From Cryptomeria japonica (lineage: Eukaryota; Streptophyta; Pinopsida; Cupressales; Cupressaceae), in contig NC_081414.1 in assembly GCF_030272615.1 (NCBI RefSeq), positions 909,731,009 through 909,795,008 on the forward strand: a DNA stretch of 64,000 bases, read 5' to 3'. The stretch's first letter is position 1; each line of letters begins with the position of its first letter. Below, piece after piece: positions 23,739 to 33,949 of the stretch. A program made the position numbers and the translations under genes. The notes below the pieces were generated by a model that had not been told where the DNA came from, did not search any database, and saw only the letters and a list, made by a program, of their open reading frames with translations.

Positions 23739-24389
23739 ATGGCAACTTACAAGAAGGATAGTCCAAGATTTTATGGTACCAAATACTCTCTTTGGAAGAA
23801 TCGCATGGAGTGTCATCTAAGATGCATTGGTGAACCTTACTAGGATATTACTAAAAGCAAGTATACTATTCTTGCAAATAGTCCTTCAACTCTAGATGAG
23901 ATCAAAAGTGTTGAATACAATATTAGGGATAAGGAAGCAATGTTGAGTTCTCTAACTGACTCTGAGATGACAAATGTTATGGAATTGTAGAATTCTCATG
24001 AGATATGGAAGAAGTTGGAAACCTTGTATGAAGGTGACAATTACGTGAAGATTGCCAAGTTGCAGAGCGTAAAGGGAAAATATGAGATGTTGAGGATGAG
24101 CAAAGATGAAACCATAACTTCTTTCATGCAGAAGGTGAATGAATTGGTATGCAATATCAAATGAGCCGGTGGAAAGTTGGAAGAATAAGAGATTGTTGCT
24201 AAAGTGCTCAGATCTTTACCTGCATCCTACAAGCATAAAGTTGCTGCTATTGAGGAGATCAGAACTGTGACAGAGGTAACTAGGGATATGTTGATTGGTA
24301 AGCTTTTAGCTTTTGAGCTGAGTGAGTTTTGTGATTCTCTTCCTAAGGTAGAATCTGCATTCAAGGCTACTATTTTTCGGAAAGGATAA
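23739..24389 (+). pseudogene. Copia-2 gag
   Basis: It starts MATYKKDSPRFYGTKYSLWK and continues with EIWKKLETLYEGDN, KLQSVKGKYEMLRM and the block EIVAKVLRSLPASYKHKV followed by AAIEEI. This is the standard UBN2-type copia capsid. I see four in-frame stops before 24200; the frame ends TAA at 24387. Confidence 0.8.
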
Positions 24390-24540
24390 GAAGATATATG
24401 ATCCAGGAGAAAGTTCTTCAAGGTGGATGTCCAGATGTGAGAAGGAGAAGAAGGAAATTGAAGAAGAAGAGTGAGAGCTAGAGGATCTTGAAGCCCTTAT
24501 TTCCAAGAGATTACCCAAAGGAGATGGTAAGTATGAAGGG

Positions 24541-24630
24541 AAATTGCCTCTGAATTGTTTTTCCTGCAATAAGATAGGCCATTTTGCCTCAAGGTGTCTG
24601 GAAAGAGTTCCTAATCCAAGGCCTAACAAA
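24541..24630 (+). pseudogene. Copia-2 nucleocapsid zinc knuckle
   Basis: CFSCNKIGHFASRC at 24556-24597 is an intact C-x2-C-x4-H-x4-C knuckle, shifted in frame from the gag part upstream. Confidence 0.8.
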
Positions 24631-24699
24631 CATAGATTTCAAAAGAAATGTTATTATGCAGATGGTGAAGGTTTGACATACGATGAATCTAATAAAGGA

Positions 24700-25896
24700 G
24701 TTTCAAATGATAATGAATGGGTGTTTATTGCTATCAAGGAAGATTATCCAATGCCTACTAATTATGCTAGCTGCATAAATGTGGAAAGAGCTTTGGCTGC
24801 ACAAGTTGAAGAGAAAGATGAATGGGTGATTGACAACAAATGCTCTCACCATATGACAGGTGATAGGAGTAAGTTTGTAAGCTTGGAAAAGAATGAAGGA
24901 GGCGTTGTGAAGTTTGGTGATGATAAAGCTCGTATAATTCATGGCAGAGGTTCCATTTCTCTTGATGGTAATCACAATACTGATGATGTCTTGTATGTAG
25001 AAGTTCTAAAGCATAATATTTTTAGTGTTGGACAGATGGTTGACAAGGGATATTATCTTCAATTCAAGAATGGGAAGTGAAGAATCTTGGGTAGTTCCAG
25101 AATTGAGATTGCATCAGGTACAAAGACTAAAGGTAATATCTTTCATTTAAATAGTGTCAGTAAAAGATTTTTGATTGCTCAAGTAGATGAAAGTTGGTTG
25201 TGGCATAGAAGAATGTGTCATGTGAATTTTGATAACATTGTTAAGATAAGTTCTACTCAAGCTGTGAGAGATCTTCCTATGTTGATGAAACCTACTAGCT
25301 GTATGTGCAAGGAATGTCAGTTAGGGAAACAAACCAGAGTTACTTTCAAAAGTAAGAAGCATTGTTCAAGTGGATTATTGGATCTTGTGCATACTCATTT
25401 GTGTGGTCCTTCTAGAGTCATAATTTTGTAAGGAGATAGATATTTCATCTTGTTGATTGATGATTATTCTAGGATGTTGTGTGTTACTTTCTTGAGGGAG
25501 AAGTTTGAAGCTCTAGACAAGTTCAAGATTTTGAAGGCTATGGTTGAGACAAAGACAGGTTTGAAGATGAAGTGTTTGATATACGATAGAGGTGGTGAAT
25601 TCACTTTTTGTGAGTTTAATGCATTTTGTGAGGAACATGGTATAAGAAGACAATTATCTGCTCTGAGAACCCCTCAACAAAATGGAGCTGTGGAAAGGAA
25701 GAATAGAACCAGTCAAGAAACTGGTAGGATAATGATGTTGGAAGGAAATGTTCCTCATGTCTATTGGAGAGAAGTTGTGAGTACTGCTATTTACACTCTT
25801 AACCGGGTGCATATTAGAGGTGATATCGGTAAGACTCCTTATGAATTATGGCTTGGTCATGCTCCTACTGTTAAATATTTTATTTTTTTGAAGTAA
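24700..25896 (+). pseudogene. Copia-2 protease and integrase
   Basis: The protease region has WVIDNKCSHHMTGDRSKF, where the normal D-S-G-C-S is changed to D-N-K-C-S. The GAG-pre-integrase segment has LWHRRMCHVN. The integrase has LIDDYSRM (D), IYDRGGEF (D) and PQQNGAVERKNRT (E), so its acidic triad is present. Stops lie at 25078 and 25429 and the frame ends at 25894. Confidence 0.82.
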
Positions 25897-26369
25897 ATGC
25901 TATATCATGAAGGATGAAATTTAGGAAAGTTTGATGCTAGATGTGATGAAGTAATATTTCTTGGTTATTCTACCAAAAGCAAGGCATATCAATGATATAA
26001 TAAGAGACTGAGAAAGATAGTTGATAGTGCAAATGTCAAGGTTAATGAAAGAAATGAGAGACTATTCAAATCTTGCGGATATGATTTAGATGATCAGAAT
26101 GACGACTTAGATAATGGGAAGCAACCTCAAACTCAATATCAAGTTCAGATCATTCCGGTGAATCTAATGCCCCAAGAAGAAGGAACTAGTGCAAGTACTG
26201 AAGAAATGACACAAGAGTCTAAAATTCAAGAAAATCCTAAGACTCCTAGGTATGTAAGGTTGAATCATTCTGAAAATTAGATCATAGGAGATAGAAATAA
26301 AGGTGTTCAAGAAAGAAAAATAGTTGTTGAAGATCAAGTTGAGTATTGTTTGATTTCAAAGATTGAACC
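25897..26369 (+). pseudogene. Copia-2 integrase-RT linker
   Basis: This carries the remains of the integrase C-terminus (FDARCDEVIFLGYS) and a polar, low-complexity linker. Several stops. Confidence 0.6.
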
Positions 26370-27903
26370 TAAGGATACTAATGAAGCTTGTAAGGATGAA
26401 CATTGGGTAAAAGCAATGGAAGAAGAATTGATGTAGATTGAAAAAAATAATACATGGAATCTTGTTCCCAGACCTAAGGACAAAAATGTAATTGGAACCA
26501 AATGGGTCTTCCAGAAAAAATTGAAAGAGCAGTTCAGTGAAATTGATAGAAACAAAGCAAGACTTGTTTGCAAAGGATATTCACAAATGGAAGGAATTGA
26601 TTTTGAAGAAACTTTTGCCCTTGTGGCAAGGATTGAAGCTATAAGATTATTTCTTTCTTTTGTTGCTTACAAGAATTTCAAAGTCTATCAGATGGATGTC
26701 AAGTCAATATTCATGGATGGTGAATTGGAAGAAGAGGTGTACATTGAGCAACTAGATGGATTTCAATTAATTGATCAAGGAGATATGGTTTGTCGGTTAA
26801 AGAGAGCTTTGTATGGATTGAAGCAAGCCCCAAGAGCATGGTATGCTAGATTGGATAAGTATTTGTTGAAGCTAGGATTTACCAAAGGTACTGCTGATAG
26901 TAATCTGTACTTAAAGATTGATCATGATAACATTCTGATTGTTGAAGTTTTTGTTGATGATATTATTTTTGGAGGGAATGATAGTCTGTGTAAAAAGTTT
27001 GCTAATGAAATTTAGAATGAATTTGAGATGTCTATGATTGGAGAGATGAAATTATTTTTGGGATTACAAATCACAGAGTCAGAAAAAGGGATCTTTATAT
27101 CTCAATCCAAGTATATAAAAGAGTTGTTGAAGAAGTTTGGTTTGGAAGATTCAAAACTAGTTGGAACTCCTATGGTGACCGGATGCAAGTTGACTAAAGA
27201 TGATAATTCCCCTAAGGCAAATCAAACTAGATACAGATCTATGATTGATGGATATATCTATTTTACTCAGACCAGACTTGATATCATGAATGTTGTTTGT
27301 CATGTTGCAATATTTCAAGCTGATCCTAAGGAATCTCATGTTGTAGCTGTCAAAAGAATTTTCAGATATTTGAAAGGAACAGTTGATTTTGGTCTATGGT
27401 ATCCTAAAGATGATGATTTCACTTTGAGTGCTTTTACTGATGCTGATTGGGCAGGAGATGTGGATGATAGAAAAAGTACTAGTGGTGGTGCATTTTTCTT
27501 GGGAAAAAGATTGCTTTCATGGTTGAGCAAAAAGTTGAATTCTATTTCTCTATCTACTGCAGAGGTAGAGTATTATGCTACTACAAACAATTGTACTCAG
27601 GTGGTATGGATGAAGAAGATGTTAAAAGATATCAGAGTAGTATATGATGAGCCTATTGCTATTTACAATGACAACTCAAGTGCAATTAACATTTCTAAGA
27701 ATTTGGTGTTGCATTCAAAGATTAAACATATATCCATCAAGTTTCACTTTTTGAGAGAAAAGGTAAATAAGAAGGAAGTCAAATTGGAGTATGTGTCTAC
27801 AAAGGAAAAAATTGCAGACATCTTCACGAATCCTTTGCCTAAGGATATTTTTGACTATCTCAGAGGGAAGTTAGGGGTGATTACCCCTCCTGATCAAAAC
27901 TAA
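26370..27903 (+). pseudogene. Copia-2 reverse transcriptase and RNase H
   Basis: RT motifs include [71 protein letters not shown] and FVDDIIFGG (catalytic VDD kept). RNase H shows FTDADWAGD, a STAEVEYYA variant of the STAEAEY motif, the IYNDNSSAINISKN region and VSTKEKIADIFTNPLP. The domain ends naturally at TAA 27901. Stops are at 26434 and 27013. Confidence 0.88.
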
Positions 27904-28077
27904 GATGCATTTGGTATGCGTTAGTCTAGTGCATTTCACAGTCATATCTTTTGATCTGGATTGATGGTTGGTGGTTGCTACTCAGGAGGAGTAGTCAGTT
28001 TTGTGAGTGAGATGTTCAGATTTACTTTTGAGAGTTAGTTTTGTGAGTTTGAATGCAAATATGTGCCTTTTCCATTG

Positions 28078-28183
28078 ATGTCAAAGGGGGAGAGAGTCAT
28101 AAGACATTTAGCAGAGGGAGTCCTTTCTTTGTCATTGATTATTTTTCACATCATATGTTGTCATCAATGCCAAAGGGGGATAT
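28078..28183 (+). other. Copia-2 polypurine tracts (two)
   Basis: TCAAAGGGGGAGAGAG at about 28080-28095 and CCAAAGGGGGATA at about 28170-28182. The second abuts the 3' LTR at 28184 and is the likely functional primer; the first is an upstream near-copy. Confidence 0.6.
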
Positions 28184-29527
28184 TGTTGGAGTTTTGGGGA
28201 GATTGTTGGGAGAATGCTGCAAATATGTGCTTAAGAGATATTTGAGAGATGTGTTGTAATTGATGTCAACATATTTCTCTATATGTGACCATGATATAGT
28301 GAAGTTCAATGAGTTAGTTTGTTCAGCCTGTTGAAGATCAGAGTTTGTAGATTAAAGGGTTTTTAGAGGGATTTCTATAGTTGATGAGTTAGTTTGTTCA
28401 GCCTGTTGAAGATCAGAGTTTGTAGATTAAAGGGTTTTTAGAGGGATTTCTATAGTTGATTCACTTCAAGTCTCAGAGGTCCGCACAAAGATTTGATTGA
28501 GTTATGCGTATCTATGTTTTGGCTGATTTTTTAGTTGGTTAGTGATGTCAGTGTGATAGTATTTTGATTTGCATTGCTTCACATTATAATATCTTGTTCT
28601 GTAGATTTGGTGGTATGTTTGGAATGTTGGTGTGTGTCCTCAATTCAAGTGATTTGTGGTTTGGATGTTGCTATGGTAATTCATGATACTTTTGGATGTT
28701 TTTGGATCGTGTGCCTTTTATTTTGGTGGTCTACATTGATTGTTGAGCTTGCAATTGATGTTTCTCTTTGGTATGTTGGTTCTCTTCATGTTCTTGGTCG
28801 ACCGGATGATTCTAGCATGTTGCAGATAATCAAGGAATAATTTTTGGAGGTGTAGTGTATTTGAGGCGATTGATTTGGGTCTATGCTATGTCTTGACCGA
28901 CATTTCTTGGTCCGCATATAGTATTGTATTATATTGAATGTGATTATATTTTTGTAATTAGGTAATTAGGTGAAACTTTGTATTTGAGGTGTGTGAAGAG
29001 TGGATGAGTGTGTATGCACTAAATGCATACATCTTTTGAAGACAGAGAAGAATTATAAAAATAAAAGTTGTTCAGTGCTTAACCGGAATTGTAACCAGGC
29101 ATTAAGGATGTTATTTCTCAATTCATGATTTCTGGAAGTAATTTGTGATTGTTTGTAAGGCAGTGAGCTTTCCCTAGGTTTTAGCCCTTCTTATTTTGAG
29201 CAATGAGCTCTAGGCAGTGTGCCTGAATGCATGTGCATTCCCCATTGTAATACTTATAACAAAGTATACCTATTTTTTGGGTTCATCTCCATTGTGGTTT
29301 TTCCCTTAACTGATTTTCCACATTAAAAATATTGGTGTTATGTGTGTTCATGTGTGTTGATGATTTATGCTTTTATGTTTAATTATCAGATTTGAGATTA
29401 AGTTTAAGTTGTGTAAGTTTTTGAGACAATTGATTCACCCCCCCCCCCCCCGTCTCAGTTGTCTACCCAATTTCATCAATTGGTATCAGAGCTATTTTAT
29501 CAATCGGTATTAGAGCTATTTCATTAG
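28184..29527 (+). repeat. Copia-2 3' LTR
   Basis: It starts TGTTGGAGTTTTGGGG. It contains an exact-looking 74-bp tandem duplication (28311-28384 and 28385-28458) absent from the 5' LTR, and a run of 14 C at 29438-29451 where the 5' LTR has CCCGCCC. After CCAATTTCATCA (29478) come two PBS-like sequences before the flank resumes. Confidence 0.7.
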
Positions 29528-30849
29528 GAACCTTACCTTTTTTTCTTATTCTTCTTATTCTTGTCACTTTTTCTGTCCTTAACTTTACCTTCCGCAACAA
29601 CCTCTTCATCATTCCGGACCCCCATGACCAGCTCAGAAGCCATCTAAACAATAGAGTCCACATTTTGCACAAGGCTCTCCAGGGATCCATCATCCAAATT
29701 CTTAGCCACTTTCTCATTGGTTATGTTCAAATCATCTCCTAGAGGGGGGCCAAGGTCCTCCATGTTGACACTATTCAAATTTTGGGTGCCAACCTCATCT
29801 CCCATACGTTCACTTACAATATCACCATCCTCACCATCCTCAATTTTAGTAGCTTTCTGGGTCTCATCCTTCTTCTCAACCACACCCCTAGAGGCAAGCC
29901 TATGAGACCTTCTTCTACCCTCAGTTTCCAACACCTCGTCTTCATCCGATTCCTCGGAGCTAGAATTATCAATGATAATTCTTTTACATTTCTCGATAGA
30001 TTTTACCTTACCCTTAAAGAAAGAGGGTTTCCTATCCTTCACAATAGAAGGTGATGGGATGGTGGGAGGGCTCAACTCAATAATAGTAATAGAGGAAGAG
30101 GGAATCAGGGAGGAAGTAAAAGCTTTGTTGGAGAGATGGAAAAATTTGGAAGGGGCCATTCTACTCGCAAAAGCTGCCAAAGGATGGGATGCATACAAAG
30201 GTGGTCTAAAAAGTATTATGTTTCTAGGAGGGTATAAATATAGATGATAGTGATAGAACCTATAAATCAGACCCTGGTGAAGAGAGATAGTTGGTTTGTC
30301 CTAATTTTTTGGTTCAAGGACATCTTTAATTGAATTCTCCATAGAATGCAACAAATACAAAGGCAAACATAACATATCATTGTTTCTAAAGTGATTTAAC
30401 AAGGGCCAATGGTAGTAATAGAAAATTTTATCATGGCCCTCAAGAGTAAAATACGTCATGATCATTAAACATACCATATCCAATGGGTATTTGAGCTCTT
30501 CTCTAGTAAAACCACCTTGAAGTTTAACCGAAGCCTCCTTCCCTTTGAAGAATTTGTTAAGACATTCACTATTAGCCATATAACTCGCTCGCTTCCATAT
30601 TCTTCCTTCCAGAGATAGGCTAGTCACCTAAGCAATAGTTTCCTCAGTGACCTCAAAGTAAATCCCTCCAATGACCACTCTATGATTGTTCCATTAGACT
30701 GCAAATTGGATGGAGAGTTGCTCATCATGCCCACATAGATTTTCCATGAATTTTGCCACCCCACCTTCAATACAGTAGTTCCAAACCACCATGTCCTTCT
30801 TGAAGTCATTAGGTTTATTCAACTCGAAGTGAACCCTATCACCTCCCAT
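29528..30849 (-). pseudogene. ORF X: unrecognised long ORF of Element X
   Basis: I do not recognise this protein. One minus-strand frame from an ATG at 30847-30849 runs about 440 codons with four stops. The N-terminal 180 or so residues look globular (MVVWNYCIEGGVAKFMENLCG, then GIYFEVTEETIA, VTSLSLEGRIWKRASYM, LPLYLLHSMENSIKD). Its layout distantly recalls PMD-type plant ORFs, but no diagnostic motif was seen. The middle is Pro/Ser-rich (SPPTIPSPSIV), then acidic (SSSEESDEDEV) and basic (RRRSHRLASRG), ending in a Lys-rich tail KNKKNKKKR. It lies downstream of an RNase H relic on the same strand and was split by Copia-2. Confidence 0.5.
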
Positions 30850-31439
30850 GGTAAGATCAATAGTGTTGATGGCCTAAGCTTTTTCCTATGCCCTAGACAT
30901 AAACTCAGTAGCAAAGAAGATAGATAAAAAAAATGCTTGGTTAAAATGAGCTTATTTTTAGCATAAATGTTAAAATTTTGGAGATCATGCAATCCATTAG
31001 TGGAATAATTTCTATAATTATCCTTCAAACAAGGAGAAGCATGTGAAAGATAACTCTGGCCTTTAGAAGTAACATTGGGAAGTAAATACACTGCCTTGTA
31101 GTCAGGGCTTAAAGAGAAATCATTAGAAAGACACCCGCGTGTCCCTATAAGCCCAATTCTTTCATTGTGCATACAAATCTCCATAGGTTTCACATGTGTT
31201 GTGGCTCTAGTGAACTGTATCATTAAAAGATACAAGTAGAAGTAGTTCCAACCAATGATGGTGAGGTGGACATCACAAATTGTGTCCTTGCTGGTAGTCC
31301 ACATGTTATGACTGTTAGTGTCAAACGGCACAAAGCTGACATTTTTCAAATTTGAAAGTTGCCTCTTTTGGTGGTACCTGCAAGCCTGTTGGAAAGGGTG
31401 GGTATCCATGGGAGATTGAGGTACTATACTCTCCTTGAA
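30850..31439 (-). other. Spacer between RNase H relic and ORF X
   Basis: No motif found. A 212-codon open frame (30819-31457, minus) is present, but it is out of frame with its neighbours and its composition shows no recognisable domain. Confidence 0.4.
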
Positions 31440-31912
31440 GGAGTAGTCTAACATCAAGAGGCAGGGAATTCAAATTCCTCCAACATCTGAGACCCTGCCC
31501 AGGAAGCCCAAGTGTCGTCAAAGCGTCAACAACCCTATTAACTTCTTCATAGACATGGCCCCAAAAAAATGAATCAAAACTAGAGATGAGTCTAAGAATA
31601 TCTCTAACAATACCATCAATCAAACAATTGATTTTTTTTAATCCTTTTATAGCATCAATGATAATTTTAGAGTCCCCTTTTATGACAATGCCCTGAATGT
31701 CGATAGAGAGGGCAATATGAAGGCCCCAAGGTAGGGTCGTGCCTTTAGCTTTATTACTAGAGAAACCATTCAAATTGCCAGCATAAGTAGCCACTTACTT
31801 CCCAGTGTAAGATCTTAAAATTCATCCACCCACTACTAGACCAAGTCTGACAGCCCCATCAAAGTTAAGCTTGAAGTAGCTAGGGGCAAGTGGTGTCCAC
31901 TTGGTCTTCATT
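31440..31912 (-). pseudogene. Element X RNase H-like domain
   Basis: Minus strand: PSYFKLNFDGAVRLG (first catalytic D), then ATYAGNLNGFSSNKAKG, IVIKGDSKIIIDAIKG (D kept) and VNRVVDALTTLG (D kept). This is the RNase H type found at the end of plant LINE ORF2 and in related proteins (RVT_3). The Glu of the usual A-E-A motif is Lys here, and two stops occur near the start, so it is inactive. Confidence 0.65.
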
Positions 31913-32290
31913 GTAAGCAGACACTTAGAATTATCAAAGGTTGTGATAGAGCATGGTAGGCTCCATTGAAGAGAAAATTAGTTATCACTAATGGAGAGAG
32001 GGTTGGGTGGTGGTTTAACAATAGTAAAAAAGATATTCTTCAAAAGGAGCTTGAAGAAGCATCTGAAAACAACCTTAGTAGAGGCTTCAATATCATGGAA
32101 TTGTAGTGTCATAGATTGTACACCCTTAATTAGGTAGTACAATTCCACGCTTAGGTTAGCACCCGCCTTAGTGTGTTGCATCTTGCATTTTAATTTCCCT
32201 TTAAGAATTTAATTAATTAATTTAATTAAATCTAAGGTCCTCTTTCATCCCTCTAGACATCATAAAATTGGGCCATTCATCCTAAGTGTG
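31913..32290. other. Flank between RNase H relic and Gypsy-2
   Basis: AT-rich with TTAATTAATT repeats near 32205-32230. No gene recognised. Ends at the CCCCT target site (32291-32295) of Gypsy-2. Confidence 0.4.
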
Positions 32291-32295
32291 CCCCT

Positions 32296-33290
32296 TGTGT
32301 GTGTGAAAAGTGGTAATCTGCAAGCTGTAAGGCACAAACACTTCAATAAATCATTACATGCATGGTTAGAAAGATATAATCAAAGAATGTAAAAACCATA
32401 ACAAATTGACCTATTGCCTTCTAAAAGATGTGAGTATAGACTTGCCCTCAGATTTGTCTAAGCAATACTAGTGACTAGACTACACCAAGATGAAGAATTT
32501 AATCTATATGAGCACAAAATTAAGCTAAATGGATGCAAGATTAAGCTAAATATGCAAGATTAAGCTATGAATGATTAAACTAAATATGCAAAAGCTAAGA
32601 TGCAATAATCTCAAAGCACAATATTCTCAATGAATGTAGAGAAAAAATAGCATAATAACAATAAATCTCCAGGGTTCTTTGATTGGGAGATTAGGGCTTG
32701 AATTTATAGAAAATCTAGAGAGAGACCAACGGTCAAGATCGATTAATGATGAGCAGTCGAGATTCTCCAAGAGGAAGCACAATCCTGGTGAATTGATGTG
32801 CTTGGCTGCTTTTCTTAGTTTTAAAAGAAATTGAGCTAAAATTAAAATAAAATCATAAAAAACTGATTTATTCCATATTTTTATTCAATTTTGAGATTTA
32901 ATTGTTTTAATTGCTTTTCTGAGATTTTTTAATTTATTAGATTTTTAAGATATCTCAATTTGATTCCTTTTTCCAAATTTAATTCCTTTTTTCAAATTAA
33001 TTTCTTTTTTTATGATTTAATGGCAAATTGATTTATTAATCAAATATGCTAGGAAATTTAATTAAATAAATAGGATAATTGATCAAAATGATTTACTTGG
33101 AATGAATGATTAATTAAATAAATATTTAATTAATATAGAATGATTTATTTGCCATGTGACATTGATGATTTAAGAATTAATTAATTAGGTGCTCCAAATT
33201 GATTTAAATTAATTTCCTTTGGTTAGGACTTTGGTGATGTAGTCGAGATTAGGGGCCCATGGTTTAGGTGACCATTCTTAGGGTATTACA
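32296..33290 (-). repeat. Gypsy-2 3' LTR
   Basis: On the minus strand it starts TGTAATACCCTAAG (33290 downward) and ends CACACACACA (32296). It closely matches 52362-53355. It has AT-rich ATTTAATT blocks in its U3 end. Confidence 0.88.
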
Positions 33291-33306
33291 TTTTCCCCTC
33301 TTTGAA
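33291..33306 (-). other. Gypsy-2 polypurine tract
   Basis: On the minus strand TTCAAAGAGGGGAAAA directly precedes the 3' LTR start. The same sequence with one substitution precedes the Gypsy-3 3' LTR. Confidence 0.8.
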
Positions 33307-33359
33307 TTGATGTGCAGAGAGCGCATTGATTCAAAGAATAGTTGATGTCGAAGAGATAT

Positions 33360-33665
33360 CAGTTTTGAACTTGATGGATCACAAATTGATGAAGAGCGAG
33401 ATGTTCAGCTTGATTTGAAGCGATGAAACTGAACAAGTTGATTCAAGTGATACCGATCCTGAACTTGATTGAACTAGGACCAATAAAGAGCGAGATACTG
33501 ATCTGGAACTTGATGGATCAAGAAACAAGCACCGATCTAGAACTTGATTGAACTAGAATTGATTGAGTAAAGAGATAAAAGTGGTTCCGAACTTGATTGA
33601 ACAAGAACCGATTAGTGAAACAGAATGTCCAGCTTGATTTGATACAATAAAATTGAACACCTATT
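33360..33665 (+). repeat. Degenerate GAACTTGATTGAAC repeats
   Basis: At least five variants of GAACTTGAT(T/G)GA(A/T)C with flanks like CCGATC and CTAG recur at irregular spacing of about 40-60 bp between the PPT and the antisense ORF. Confidence 0.55.
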
Positions 33666-33949
33666 TGAAGTTAGATTCAAATGAGGAAAAAATTGATACA
33701 CCCCTAGAGATTGTTTTTATTTGACATCGAAGAATCTTAACCTGATATGATGCGATGTAGTTAAAATGTCCCTAGTAACAAGGTTTTAGTTGATTTGATT
33801 TGATTGATATTTGATTAATCTTTGATTGAAAATATTTTCTGCTCGACTTTAGATAAAGATTTGAAAAATTTCTCGACTTTTCGATGATGTAATAACTGAT
33901 AATGTTAATGTAATAAGTATGTCCCCTTGGGAGCGAAATCGAAAGATAG

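Larger units (their letters stand above)
22273..29527 (+). mobile_element. Copia-2: full-length, decayed Ty1/copia element
   Basis: LTRs (about 22273-23633 and 28184-29478 or slightly longer) enclose gag, protease, integrase, RT and RNase H in copia order. A possible TSD is GGACC (22268-22272) against GAACC (29528-29532), one mismatch. The LTR start reads TGTTGGAG at the 3' copy and is altered to AATTGGAAG at the 5' copy. Many single stops interrupt the polyprotein, so it is inactive, but the domains are almost complete. It interrupts Element X. Confidence 0.85.

Noticed and set aside
30819-31457. 212-codon open frame on the minus strand
   Set aside because: It is out of frame with the RNase H and ORF X parts and shows no motif; it overlaps the 3' part of the RNase H region, so it is most likely chance.
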